64,000 bases of DNA from Mixophyes australis (GCA_036250195.1 JAVHZZ010000010.1:80893257-80957256), one strand, 5' to 3'. Shown: positions 21,863-34,879, numbered from the stretch's first letter. Notes: generated by a model not told the origin, from the letters alone. A program made the numbers and translations.

Positions 21863-24800
21863 AGTTAATCTGTGGTGAGCATTAAGGTGCAAAATGTAGA
21901 AAGAAACTTATTTTTTTAAAAGTAATCTTTGTTGATTTTGTTTGTTCATTTATGTTGTGAAATGTTTGTTTTCCTAAATTGCTAGCCGATGGCAAAGAAT
22001 AGAAATATTTGTTGTGTTTGCTGTTTTAAGATAACTATCTTGTTTTTCTTCTCACAGGTAAAGGGGACACAAAAGGAGTATAGACTTAGTGATCAAAAGG
22101 GGGGATAGAGAAATAGAAGAATCACTCTTGAAAGACAAATTAACAATAGACAATTGGAACACTCTTTTGTTTTAGACTGCAGTGTCTCATGATAATTTGT
22201 TTGGCTGAGAATCATTATCCAACAATGAAGTATGTACATACTTTGCTCCAAAATATCGTTTTATGTATTTCAGAGAAAATATGAGTCACTAAGAGTACAT
22301 TTTTTACATTTCTCTATCATAAGTTAGAAAAGTCCGTTGAAAAGGTATGTAGTCAATGAGATACCGAGTTCTTAATGAACAAATGACGGACGACACTGGA
22401 TTGCACTGTTAAGACCCCCTAGTCAAGTATGGGGAGGGGTCATAGTTAGCAAATAGCTAAGGGGAACAGTGGAATAAATACAGCCATTTCCCCATAGAGT
22501 CAGAGTCCAATCCAGCTGTCATTTTGTTGTAAAAATCTCCCTTTCTACATGTATGTTTGTATTCAAACCTTTGTATTCCCATCATTCATTGCTTTCCTAT
22601 TTCTCATTCTTTACACAAACGCTAGTCTCTCCCCCTACCTCTCTCTCTCTCTATCTCTCTCTCCCTCCCTCTCTCTACCTCTCTCTCTCTACCCCTCTCT
22701 CTCTACCTCTCTCTCTCTACCCCTCTCTCTCTCTCCCCCTCTCCCTCTCTCTCTCTCTCTCTCTGCTCTGGTAGAGATAAAATCAGACACAGTCTCAACA
22801 ATGGGGCTAAAACATATTTTATGTTTTTACATAAGACAAATTCAGAGATACACACACTAGATTGACATGAGTTACAGAAACAGTCAGGGGTTTTGTTTTC
22901 ATGTGTATAGAAACTGCTGATTTTAAGCAGAAAGGTTCTGTTATGGAAATACGATTCATGTGTTATAGATTGCATATCTGTTTTGTTTTTTTTTGTTTTA
23001 GTTCGTGCCTCCTGTACAAAAATGTGCCTTTTTATGGATGCACAAAGGGTGGAGACAGGAGATTGCTAGAGGATAGGCATACAGATATGCATCTCTGTAT
23101 AGAACATTGGAGTAGGATTTTTTACCACAAGATACGACATAATGTGAAACCCTAGAAAATGTAGAATTTTCATGTTTTTATAATTTTCACTGTTAGACAG
23201 GCATGTACGGGGTACTGTTATATTTGAAGAAAGTGTTATAGAAAGAGACCTCTTTGCCTTTCCCACTTAGTCAAGTAGCTGAATATGAGGTACTGAGAAT
23301 GACATGTGAGTTGGCAGAGGGAAAATTGATTGATATACATTGGTCTTTAGCATTTTTCTAGTCTAGAGGGCGATGTTGAGGTGACTGAGAAATCGTTTTA
23401 TAGCAATACCAGCACATGATTAGGACACTACATAGAGGACTTTATACAGTGACACAGTTACCAACGGAAGTAGCTGCTAGTAAGGTCCACACTTACACGC
23501 ACAACCATACAGGGCTGTCACACCAGGGAGAACATAGCTGTCAAATAGACAACAGGGTTTTATGTGACAGCTAACAAATCTATGTTTTGTTTGTTTTTCG
23601 TTGTATTGTTTTAGTTTTAAAAAGGTGAACACACACACACATGCACGCATACACATATTGGTTTAATATAGGAAGATTTGTGTTACCTGAGGGATAAACT
23701 GTCTGGAAGGTGAAGAGATGTGGTGAGGAGTCTGGTGGACTCTGGAGAGATGGACAAGGTAGACTAATAGAGCCATCCCATATCCCTCCTGCTGATGGGT
23801 TCTCCTCCAGGTAAAACAAATACACGTCATCCAATTACCACCATGCAGGATCCTCAAGTATACACAGGTGTACCAATGAAATATGTCTAGGTAGAGGTGT
23901 ATTGAAATGTGTCTAATGTATTACTGTATCATACTCAAAGCTTTTGTTATTCAATGTGATAGTCCTAGAGTTATAATAGATGATAGGGGTATTCATGTTA
24001 TTGATAATAGATGTATAATGTATGAGTAGTGGTAACAAATCACATACTTTCAATTAGCCATAAACCAGTGTGAACATAAAGTAGTGGTACTCGGTAGAAT
24101 GAACTGAATAGAATAAGAGTTGGAACTTGATTGAAGTGCCACTAGTCCTTTCCCGCTACCAAAAGATCACCTTTGGGCAGACTCCTAACCTGTCAGTTTT
24201 TGAAATGTTCTTGACCCCTCGTGAGATGAGATTGTAACTGGGAGGCTAGGTTAGACCTTGAGAGAAGGTAAATAGTGAGACAGTAACCAAGAAAGTCCAA
24301 AACACTGTTTCCTGAAAGGTCACACTAACTGTCAGGATGTTGGATCGGGAGAGTAAGTTGTGGAGCAGAAATTTCTTAAGCTTAGGTTATTTGCCAGACA
24401 GGTACCAGGTGTAGGCTGCCAGCCTCACGGCTTCAAGGGTAGCAGAGACACACTGCTGCCCATACCACCCACTGCAGAGGGGCCAACACTCAGAGAAGGG
24501 TCCAAGGGCACTCATGAGTCTGTACTGGAAGGCCTCGAATGCAGTTAGTAGCACCTGAGCCAAAGGCTAAGACTGTTGTCCAGCATGAAGTTGTAGTTTT
24601 TCCTGTTTTGTGTTCTCTCATTTCATTCTCTTCTCAGGGCGGTTAATTCTTTTAATTATTAGCAGGTGACAGAGACTGGTTCAGGTAATGATAAGGAGGT
24701 ATTGGGGAGGAAGAAGTTAGTAGCATAATCAGTCCAGCCAATTACTCTATTCAATTCAGGGGTAAAGGAAAATTTGGAAAGCTTGGAGAAAGTGCGAGGG

Positions 24801-25671
24801 GCTATTGTCTGAATAGCATTACGTCCGTGAGTACGGCGACCCCATGGTTAGAAAAGAGACACACCCAGCGATGCCAGTCCAGTAATATTCGGACTTGAGC
24901 AGGCATCCTTGAGAATGATTATCATTCTTGGGAGGGTAAGGTTTTAGACCAAACAAAGGGCTGGGCGTGCTCACACGTGCCTCAGTGATTATATCAAGTA
25001 GGATTAGTTCTCTTTCCACTAAATATTCTTGAGGTACCCGAACTATGGGTGGGAGGTCACTAGGGGAAAAAGTAGGACACCTAGGTCCCTTAGTCTGAAG
25101 TCTCCCAATGCTTTGCAAGCCAATCACTGTTAAATCTGAGTATTGAGAGACTGGGAAGAACGAACAGACAATAGCCCGCCCACAAGTGTTGATGAAAAGA
25201 ACTGGTGACATTATTAGATGTGTGTATATTAACGCAAGCTGAAGAAGATTGCATATGACATTATTGATAGACATAGGATGATGCTATTGATGAACATGAA
25301 ATGTTTAAATGTATTCTGAGCTTAAAGACATGCGTTGGACAGAAGAACCTGTTAAACTTGAAGAACTGTAGTAGAGAATTCTGTATAGCTGATACACGTT
25401 CTACTGTACCATGTACCTTTCCAAATAATGTATTAAGTGTTTTATTGCACCCTTGAAGGGCATACAAAAGGTTATCTCCAAGCTCCAGAAGTGTACGGTT
25501 TATAGTAAAAGAAGAAGTCGTTTAGAAGATTAAGACTTTCTCTTATGATAACTTGTTTAGATCTACGAACAGCGTGGACATACACCAAGGGGGATTTGTA
25601 TTACATAACAATGAAATGTGGTACTGAGATCCTGCTTATAACATCTTTAAGGTGATAGTTTATTGTACTAT
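21863..25671. other. Retroelement interior without recognisable pol or env
   Basis: No reverse transcriptase, integrase or protease motif was seen. It contains a purine-rich tract (aaaaggggggataga, ~22097) and scattered short frames. One 151-codon frame on the minus strand (24819-25274) was not recognised. The region appears deleted and rearranged. Confidence 0.4.
22625..22765 (+). repeat. (CT)n / CTCTCTAC microsatellite
   Basis: About 140 bp of pyrimidine-only sequence built of ctctct with periodic acctctctct and cccctctct variants. Reading frames across it are artefacts. Confidence 0.95.
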
Positions 25672-25683
25672 CAAAGGGTGGAC
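25672..25683 (+). other. Candidate polypurine tract
   Basis: aaagggtgga immediately precedes the TGTTGAAGTC that opens the right LTR-like end, which is the expected position of a retroelement polypurine tract. It is short and imperfect. Confidence 0.4.
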
Positions 25684-25902
25684 TGTTGAAGTCGTATAAT
25701 TGGATGAACGAAAGTATATTGGTTTAATATTGGTTTGCCGTGCGTATTGCGAAGCGTACGCCACGTGTTACGTGACGTGGTGCGTTCGCACGGTAAAATA
25801 CGCACGCACACACTCGCATTACAACAGTTAGTTATTTATATAATTTCATATTGGTTCTGTTACACTGTAATTCAGGAGCAGATAGTATTCGGTTTATTAT
25901 TA

Positions 25903-25988
<86 letters not shown>

Positions 25989-26571
25989 ATTATATGTACA
26001 TTGTAGTGTTATTAAAGGTTTAGGTAATAGGAAAGGTGTCATGCCTGATATCATATTGAAGCCCTAATCATCAGCAGCTGTCCGGTGCAGTCGGCGAAGA
26101 GATCGCACATTGCATACTTTAGTTATTGATATTAGAGAGTAAAACCTTTGTATGATACTGGCTATGAAAAGGAGCAGACCCCCTGGAGAGAAGACCCCCA
26201 CCTTTGGATTCCTTAGATTGAATCAACCTATTACCTGTCTGGCCTGGACCCACCCAACCTCTGGACCTATAGAAACAATCTACGTCATCTTTTTTGTTCA
26301 CAATGAAACACTGACTGTATATATATTAGCTGCATCTCACTGGGACCTCAGTCAACTCTGACACAATATTCTATACAGAATATTGTCCATCAGGTCCGGT
26401 GGGTGCGCAGCGTGTGCAAGCGATTGCATTGGTATGTACTTATCTTTTGGTATTGGCTGTGCTGTACTGTACTTTATCATGATATAATAATGTATTGAAT
26501 TGTTGACTATTTACATCTGTTAAAAATAAATCACTTTGTGCTTTGGACACACATTCAATTGATTGGGCAAT
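25684..26571 (+). mobile_element. LTR-like end, right (diverged from left)
   Basis: Begins TGTTGAAGTC, has a CpG-dense cacgtg/gcgtacgc block (25740-25805), then an AT microsatellite, tgtatatatat near 26314 and AATAAA at 26525. It shares the order of parts and one ~45-bp block with the left end, but most of the rest does not align by eye. The two ends are not recent identical LTRs. Confidence 0.55.
25904..25984. repeat. (AT)n microsatellite
   Basis: Two AT runs separated by agag, about 80 bp in total, inside the right LTR-like end. Confidence 0.95.
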
Positions 26572-26845
26572 GCTTATTTTAAAAGGAAAAAATTACTTTA
26601 ATACCATATACGGCTTAAATGAAGAGTGAAGGGCCATGGAGGCATGAGGCAATTATGTGTTGTAGCAAGAAGGTGTACAACTACTCCCATTAATAGTATA
26701 GGGCTAGACTCAAAAACTGCACAACTGAGGTCATCTGTTAAGTGGAAATAGCCATGTGCCCCTTTGACGAGCAAGAAATGTCCCTATAAATTAGCTGACT
26801 CCATCTCTTTATCTCATCCTTGACGGCTCTCCCAGTTCTTGCTAA

Positions 26846-28847
26846 AGCTGGGTACACACTACACTGTTTTCGTCCAATAATCGGCTCAAACAGCCGACAT
26901 ACGACCACTCGTTCAAAAGTCGGATCAGTGTGTACAGTTAGACGGTGGTCGAAAGTCTGACCAAATGGACGATTCTCGCCTCATTTGGTTGGTCGTACCG
27001 TTTAATATTTTCGTTGTAATCTCGTTTCCATTGTGTAGTGTGTATAAACTTCCGACAGATCCACGACAATTATCCGATACTTCCTCGACCTGGGGGGCGT
27101 GTGTATGTAAATTTTTATGTCAATCACAGTCCCACGTGGTGCAGAATCCGCACATCACTGTGTTTTGTATCGATGTATATTGCACCTGTCTGGTTGCAGA
27201 CCATTAGACGTGTGCAAAGCACGTGTGTTATTACCCTTTGGGTCTATGATCACAAAGTATTCATATTTACTCTTTATACACTTATACCTTTATAACCTAT
27301 TAAAGTTATATTAACCTTTATTAACTTATAATTGTGAAGTACCCAGAATAAACCACACAGTGTTCAAGCAACATTTTTATTGCAAGAAAAAGGTACAAAA
27401 ATTTTAACACACACAGCTGTCAGAAAGATCCGCATGAGAAGTGAGCGCGCCCATACCAATCAGAGCGCAGAGTACTGCAGAGTATTATTTTTAGTATTTA
27501 GTATTTTTAAAGGTGCTACTGGTTTGTGGCAGAACAGGTCTTGATGTCGCTTGGGTTTCTATTCCCTTTGATTTCTTTATCTACGAAACAAGGAAATAAA
27601 AAATGTTTTACCATTTAACTTATATTTCTGTAATTTATATTCAACGACATAAATACTCTCATTTTCTCACCTTTCACACTGCTCGAGATCAGTTTATATT
27701 TATATTTTTTGTCCCTGTGGCGAAATCGCAATAATAGTGGGCTTAACCTCTGTACATTCTGGAAAACAGGCGCTATTTTGGTTATTATAACGGTACAGGT
27801 ATGTGCCCAAAGCATTTACATGTCTACACATGTTCACTGAAATACCTTCGTGTTGAACTTCTTTAGTATATTTTTCTTGTTCAATTTTTCCTTGTTTGCT
27901 AACAGGTGTAACATTAGTGGTATCAGTGGTATCTAAACAGGCCTTCTCACCAGTAATTCTTCATTCTGACATAAAAAATTAGGTTATAAATTAGCCTTTT
28001 ACATTGCTTTATGTGACACTACATCTACACTACAGGTACACTACATCTGCTACTGACCTTTTTTAATGTCGTTGTCGTCCTGGTCCAGTACTTTGACCAT
28101 CATCTCCACGTCTCTTGGGCTCATTGGATTTGCTCTTTGCTCTTCTTGAGTATCTCCATTCCCCACCTTAACTTTTCCAAAAAATTTTGGCCCTTCCAGC
28201 ACCATCTCTGACTCTATCTCCGTCTCCGTTTCTGTCTCCATAGCTGCAACCCCCACTGACCCCTTCTCCTCACCCGCAACCCCCACTGACACCTTCTCTT
28301 TACCCGCAACCCCCACTGTCACTTTCTCACTCGCCATCTTCTGATGCTCCTCGGCGCCAAACAGGTTCTTCTGTAATTTTATACACTCAGACATGGGCTT
28401 TTGTTTCTGCTGTGGACCAATCAGCGATGATGCACGCCGAGAATGGAGCATTCCATTACATACGAAGGGGTTTTATTATTAGGGAATATTCATTGCATTC
28501 CACTTTAGCAGTTAAATGTTTTTCTAAATTTAATGTATATTACTAAACTTCTATTTTATAGAAATGAAGGGAGTTAACTATAGCTAAAGTTCTGCCCCTT
28601 TATACTAATGTCTTTGGTATTTCGTACATTTCCCGCAAATGTCGCTGCAGTGTGTACGAAATTGAAATCATTGTTCACGACAACATGGCTGTAAAAAGTC
28701 GCTAAAGGGACGTCCGCTCTTCCCTTTATCGTCCTAAACAAGGCTAGTGTGTATGCAGTCCATGGATCGAGCGATCGGACCATCGGTCGCATGTAAAATC
28801 GCTCGGCATAAAAAGTTGGTTGAAATTTCTGTAGTGTGTACCCAGCT
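26846..28847 (-). mobile_element. Harbinger-like element (2002 bp), coding-capable
   Basis: Termini AGCTGGGTACACACTAC and its complement, flanked by TAA (26843-26845) and TTA (28848-28850). The flanks differ by one base from a perfect TWA duplication. Both ends align with the 736-bp element at 4511-5246. The extra internal ~1.4 kb includes an open frame on the minus strand. No DDE transposase was found, so this is an intermediate, still non-autonomous member. Confidence 0.75.
28050..28451 (-). CDS. Possible exon in Harbinger-like element
   Basis: A 133-codon frame from ATG at 28451. It contains three near-identical ~11-residue repeats (EKVTVGVAGK, EKVSVGVAGE, EKGSVGVAAM) encoded by a short minisatellite, then an acidic METETETE stretch, then MSPRDVEMMVKVL. 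Near its end AAG|GTCAGT (exon end at 28058) looks like a splice donor, so this may be a first exon and the stop just beyond may not be used. Harbinger elements carry a second, Myb/SANT-like gene; this could be its 5' exon, but no SANT tryptophans are visible. A captured host exon is the alternative. Confidence 0.4.
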   Translation of the reverse strand: MLHSRRASSLIGPQQKQKPMSECIKLQKNLFGAEEHQKMASEKVTVGVAGKEKVSVGVAGEEKGSVGVAAMETETETEIESEMVLEGPKFFGKVKVGNGDTQEEQRANPMSPRDVEMMVKVLDQDDNDIKKGQ

Positions 28848-28861
28848 TTAGACTTGTGTCA

Positions 28862-29046
28862 TCAAGCCCCGCCCCCCATTAATATCGGCCATTCATAGCA
28901 GAGGGCGGGACCACCACATCCCCTCCTGTACATGTCACCTGACCTCTTCTCTGGGAGATATAAAAGTCGGGAAGTATGCTTTAGCTCATTACAATAATCT
29001 CACTCTGCAAAATAAAATCTTTTTTCTGCATTGCTCCACAAACCCA
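28862..29046 (+). promoter_or_regulatory. Candidate TATA promoter with GC boxes and splice donor
   Basis: ccccgccccc (28867) and gggcggg (28903) lie upstream of TATAAAAG (28959). A plausible exon ends cccag|gtaatc at 29046. It sits just outside the Harbinger-like element, pointing away from it. No downstream coding sequence was found, so the transcript, if any, is unknown. Confidence 0.35.
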
Positions 29047-29697
29047 GGTAATCAAAAGCATTTTTACTTTACATTACATATTAGTTGCCGAATTTTGACC
29101 AAAAAAAGTTTAGAGAGACCTGTGACCGACATAAGCAGGAAATACACTAGGGTGCAACGCTGCAGGTACAAGATTAAAAAAAAGATTTGAAGTGAGTGTC
29201 CTAGTTAGTTCCTCAATTATTTGTGCTGATGTAATTTAGTCGTCCCACAAGTTTACAGTATTTCTTTTATCTTTACTGCTAATCGCATTACTCTAGTCGA
29301 TGCTTGAATAATTTAAAACCCACATAATTAAAACATGCCCCAGTGGTGCCAACTTTCCATTTGTATAAGTACTGTAGTTTGATATATTTTTTTTCTTTGC
29401 AGATTTTTATGCTTTCTGGCAGTTCTGTGACAATGTCTCCCTTGGCAATTGTTGTTTTTTTTCTGACTCCTGACATATACATATGTTTAGATCTCATTTT
29501 AGCTAAGTTGGAGTGATGTAAAAGAAAAAATGTACACATCCTGAAGAAGATCTAAGAGTAAATGATGAAAGCACTGAGGTCTCTTCACGGTACCAACAAA
29601 GTGCAACTGTGCTGTAACCCATAGCAACAAAACAGCAACTAATGTTGAGCAATCTAATGCAGTGACGGGCAACAGGCAGCCCCAGGGCCACATGCGT
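29047..29697. other. Unassigned sequence
   Basis: No gene or bounded repeat recognised. Confidence 0.45.
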
Positions 29698-29698
29698 C

Positions 29699-30060
29699 CA
29701 GGGGCGGGCTGATTAGACAAAAAAAGACTGTTTTGGGCCAGTCCCTAGATTCTATTGCCGGGACCAGCCACCTCCTCTCACTGGCCGCGGATCCTTATGA
29801 TCCATTCCCCCCTCCCTCCCCTATGTGTGGCTTGCTCAGTGTCACATGGGACGCGCAGCACGTGACAGGTGCCGTCCCATGTGTGAAGTGAAAGAAGACT
29901 GCACAGCGCGCACGGATAGAACAAGGTAAGTATATTAATACAATATGTGAGTGTGAGGGGCCAGTGTATTTATATAATGTGTGTGTGTGTGTGTGTGTCC
30001 AATGTATTTATATTATGTGTGTGTGTATATGAGTGGCCAGTGTATTTATATTATGTGTGA
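29699..30060 (+). mobile_element. hAT-like left-end fragment plus (GT)n
   Basis: Starts CAGGGGCGGGCTG, the same end as the element at 30708, but no right end or target duplication was found. Positions 29980-29998 are a GT microsatellite, followed by gtgtatttatat-type repeats. Confidence 0.45.
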
Positions 30061-30707
30061 GGGAAGGGGGGTCTTACTATAATGTGGGAGGTAGGCTATT
30101 AATGTATTGGTGGAGTGCAGGTGGGGGTTAATTATTGTGTGCTATTTTATTTGTGAGGTGATGATGGGGCAATTTAAATGTAATAGTGGGGCCTATTAAT
30201 TTAAGATGGGGTGACTGGACCTTTAAGTTAATGCTGGGGTGGTTTGGGAGCTATTAATTGAATGTGGGGCTGTTTGGGGAAAATGATGTTTGTTCATTAC
30301 ATGTGATTATGAATTATTTAATGCCTGAGATGGTTGTGGGAAATGGTTATATTTATTAACCGTAAATGTTGTTGGCAATTATGAAGAACCAGTGACTTGA
30401 TCTTTTTTGTGATACTTTAGAATTACCCAGTAAGTGATGAAATACATATCTACCATGGCCATATGCACTCAACCACCTATTACATACGACCAACCGCCTT
30501 TGAGATTAATCTCTATGTCAATGGCTGTAGTAACAATATTGTTATACTAAGGTGGTGGAAAACTAGCAGCCATGGCATTGTTAAGATCACTTAGCCAAAG
30601 AATCACACTTCCCTTCAGAGTAATTTTTTGGGGATGGGAGAATTGTGTTTCTCAACTGTATTTGGTGGGACAGACAAGTATTTTACATTAGTCATGTGTC
30701 TGCTGAA

Positions 30708-30969
30708 CAGGGGCGGGCTGGCCCGGGGGGCAGGGGGGAAACGGCCCCCGGGCTGCTGGGTCAGACGGCTATTAGGGCCGGGGGGTAGGCCGGCCGGCCG
30801 CCCCCCGGATGCAAAAAACATAGTTTTCCCCACGCGGCCGCATCTGATGCGGCCGTGTCAGCGCACAGGTGGCCGCATCACATGACAGGGGATGACACGG
30901 CCGCATCCCCTGTCATATGATGCGGCCGCCTGTGTGCCCCCCGGCCATCCCTCTCCCAGCCCGCGCCTG
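30708..30969. mobile_element. GC-rich hAT-type MITE (262 bp)
   Basis: Ends CAGGGGCGGGCTGG and CCAGCCCGCGCCTG, with a perfect 8-bp duplication ctgctgaa (30700-30707, 30970-30977). The interior is very CpG-rich, with several gcggccgc or gcggccg motifs, in sharp contrast to the AT-rich surroundings. Confidence 0.85.
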
Positions 30970-30977
30970 CTGCTGAA

Positions 30978-32306
30978 TGCCAGCTGCATCTAGTTCCGCA
31001 CCTATTTCTTTCTTTACCATCACAGCTTGATATAAAGTCACAGATATTGTCAGGATGAGAGCATAACTCTGATATGATGAAATAGAATATTGAATGTCAG
31101 GGCCAAAATAAAACATTGCATTGATACCTAAATTAACCTGATTTTCAACTCAGATAAATGCTTGACCAAATGTTTTTACAAAGGAAGCAGTTAGCCCAGT
31201 AGGAGGTAATTAGGTTGAGGAGACCTGCTTAAGATATACAGATCACAGACATCTATTGTTTTGATCATGTATTCCACTTCCTAATTGACTTCCTTTCAAT
31301 AGGTAGTGTAAACACAACGAACCACTAAATGTAAAAATGACAGAGCCATATGCCTAGGTGAGATCCTTGTAGACAAAGATAGCATTTGAAGACTGCCTAT
31401 AAAGATATATCGAAATATGAGCTTCAAAGGAAAATGTCTTCATAGTTCATATTTTGGTAAATCTGGATGCCACCAGGGTTGTGAACAGGGTTGTGAACAG
31501 GTACTGACAGTAACCAGAAACAGCTATAATTACATATCTTTGGAAAGGTATGTCGCATAATTCCATAATTTTTTTCATCAAAAGATGGACAAATTCATAA
31601 GGGATTTATTAATAATGAAATTGGGTCTGTGTGACGCTCCACAGAAAAGTTAGGTCATATAGTATAATTGGGTAGTAAATCAGGCAACATGTAAATGGTG
31701 ATTTAAAAAGGTATCACAGACACAACCCCTGTGGGCGGGGACAGGTGTTAAAGTGTTAAAGTTAACCCTTTGAATACCAGTGTGATTTGTTGATACATTT
31801 GATTAACAAGTTGTGTGTGCTTGCAATTACATTTGTGTAACAGTCTGGAGGTGTGAAGAGGTAACCCTGTGCTTTTTGTTGTGGGTCTTGCTAGTCTGTG
31901 AGCTGCTAGAAGCCTTGTGTGCCAGTGTGGGACAGTATTTTGGTGTCCTATTGCCCGTATTCAATAGGTGCTGGCAAACCTGAAGTATGTGAGGTGTGAG
32001 CGCTGTTTGGGGGCGATTCAGTAGGTCTATAACCTGTGTGATAGGTAAAAAGAGACTGCGGGCTGGAATCGTGTGTGACCTCATACAGCAAACACCCCCA
32101 AAGTCACGCCAGCTGGGAGCGTGTTCGTGACAGATGAAAATGGGTTGTCTCATGTAATTTCATATTGTCACATTTTGTTACCAGAATCTGCAAACATAGA
32201 TTGCTTCGCCCACCCATTACATTTTTTTTTAATATAAATTAGATGAGGATTAGGCTACATAAGCATTACTTTTCTTTGCTTTAATAATACTGGTGCTAGC
32301 ATTTAT

Positions 32307-32344
<38 letters not shown>

Positions 32345-34879
32345 AAAATTCTTCTTATAACCCTATGAATGATATATATATATAAAAAAAGGAACAATAA
32401 TATAGTGTAATATGTAACAACAGTATATTCCTAAAACATATAGCTGCCAAACGTTCCCAATAGGAGAAGGAGGAAATCCAAGATTCTTCAACACCCAGAA
32501 GTGTTATAATCAAAATCTCATATCATATGTGCTTACAGGATAAATTCTTTCATACTCGCATTGTATGATATGAAGGAAACATAAGTCATCTTTATAGGGA
32601 CCTCTTCTTAATCATCATCTTGCAAATAAAAATAACACTATATAGTGCATTACAGATTTTGATAATAAAATATAACAAATGAATAAATAAAGATAAAAAC
32701 TCCTCCACAAGTGAGGATAATGCCCGTACCACAAAGACAAAGTTCAGAGGCAAATAGAAAGAACAGTCCAGCGGATTGGTGTTGATGAAACTAACGCGTT
32801 TCTACCCCTGGCTGGGGTCTTTATCAAGGCTAATGTCCTCCCTCTTAGAATTTGCTCTTTAAATAAATCTGTTTATTTAAAGAGCAGCTCCCAGTCCCTG
32901 GACAGGACACAGCCTGTAGAGCAAGCTGAGGAGCTCTAAATCTCATAAGATTTGGTAATTTTGTGAGACTAAGAGCTTCTCTGTTCATTCTACAAGAAGT
33001 TCCCACCCTGATGGATGGCAGCAGCATCGGAAGCATAGATAAGTACAGTGGACTGGGGGTGTCATAATGTGTCTGGGAAGGGCAGAATAAATGTAATGTT
33101 ATAATTATGTATCAACGCCCCATATTGATCAAGCCCCCAACACAATGTGACCACGCCTTTGGCGACGGCACGCAGTTTATTTCCTACTCATTAACAGAGG
33201 TGGGTCTGTATACTTTAAATGCCAGGGCTGATTTTTAGTCCCAGTCCGGCCGTGCTGATTGGTAACCTTGGATCCCAGAAGACATACTAGGGGGGTTGAG
33301 GTCCCGGTCAGACCTCCCGTTGGTATACGCTGGACAAAAATTTGATCCAGGGAGTCTGTTCTGGGCCTTTCACTGGATGGATTTGGATGACATTTAATAT
33401 AAAAACAAAAAGGACACTGAGCAGTCACCCCATGGGTGTGATGAAAGAGCTGCTAATTACTTTTAAAAGGTTGACAGTCACATCAAACTCATTGATAACT
33501 TAATAACTTGAAGATTTAAAACCGAGCAACATCGGTTACTTCAGCTAGTTTATGAATAAATGTACTATTTTCTATATAAAGTGTAATTAAATATAAATAC
33601 AAATGGTAAGAAATTAAATTAAATTAAACAGAAACAACTAATGTTTTCCCCTTTAAAATTCAATGGCAATTTTATTTTCTGCCAAAAGGAAATGACAGAC
33701 CAAATGGAAATGACAAATAAGTAATGTCAATAGATGGTTATGACATCATACAATATAGCAGTCATGTTATTGAATTAGGAGCTGTCAGCTGGTGCAGGTT
33801 CAATACGCAATCAGCTAATCAGAAGCTAACTTTTTCATCATCATCGCGTATTGTTGCACTAACACTCCAACACCCGCAAGAAATACGCCTATTGACAGAC
33901 GTATCTTCGTATGCGTACACATCTACTTGAGTTACAGGTCAGGCCTCCTCAAGTGCAGGTCCTAGTGCCCTGTGCTTGACTCCTCTCCCTGTCGCTCCTC
34001 CACTCTCCTGCGGTTGTACAGGTAATTTGTATTGGCGGTCATGTGACCGCTGATGCCCCTAACAAGGTTAATTTGAAATCAGGCTGCCTATTTAAACCTG
34101 ATCTGTGCAATGCTTGGTGTCATAGCCTTAGGATTCATATCTCTACTACGTTTATTTAATTTCCCATTGGGTTATGTCGGACCAAGACAGGGTGAAGGTG
34201 TCAGGTAAATAATTATTGTGGATGGATCTTTTTATGTTTTTTTACATTTGGCCAAAATTATTTTTTTATGAGGACATTATTATTTCACACATTATGGGGG
34301 CCATTTGGATTAAGATCAATGGGGGTACAGCTGATTTGTTAAGATCAATGGGGGCAATACTATTTTATTAATATTACTCTGGTACCCACCAGACATGGAT
34401 ACCAGGAGGGACTCAGTAATATTCAACATTAGGCCAGTGAGCTCTAGGTGCAGAGGCCAGATCGTTTTTTCTCCTGATTGTGAGCAGTACTGGCCTGGAA
34501 GATAATGTGTGTTTTTATCGTGAGGTCATGCATTTTAGTCTAAGTCGCATGCAATTTAAAACCCACATTGATCTTAATAAAATACACATTGCATGCAGTT
34601 TGAAGTTTCTGCTTCCAGTTTCCTGTCTTGAAGTTTAGGGTTGAAAACCGCATGCAACGTTTGGCTGTCAGTGTTCTTCTCTGAAGTTTTGACTGTTTGA
34701 AATATAGATATAGGTAGGACGCATCGCATCAGACTCTTTGGTTACAAATTGGTGCACAGAGGAAGGGTTTGGATTATCCGGTCATGATTGGAATTTGGAA
34801 GTATAAGTCATTGTTCAAAAGAGACTGATCCTGCATCCTGGTACTAGGGGATCAGTGGTTCTATGGTGCAGTTCAGACA
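30978..34879. other. Mostly unassigned sequence
   Basis: Contains an (AT)n microsatellite at 32312-32342, the acgcgtttc/tcatcag repeat fragment at 32791-32830, and a CpG-containing segment at 33800-33920 (tacgcaatc, gcgtattg, gcgtacac) that recalls the LTR-like ends at 18.5 and 25.7 kb. No gene recognised. Confidence 0.4.

Noticed and set aside
22549..22975. Frames of Leu/Ser/Pro or Arg/Glu repeats
   Set aside because: They are translations of the CT microsatellite.
24819..25274. 151-codon minus-strand frame as an env or host gene
   Set aside because: No family resemblance could be supported, and it opposes the orientation of the surrounding retroelement. Left as unassigned.
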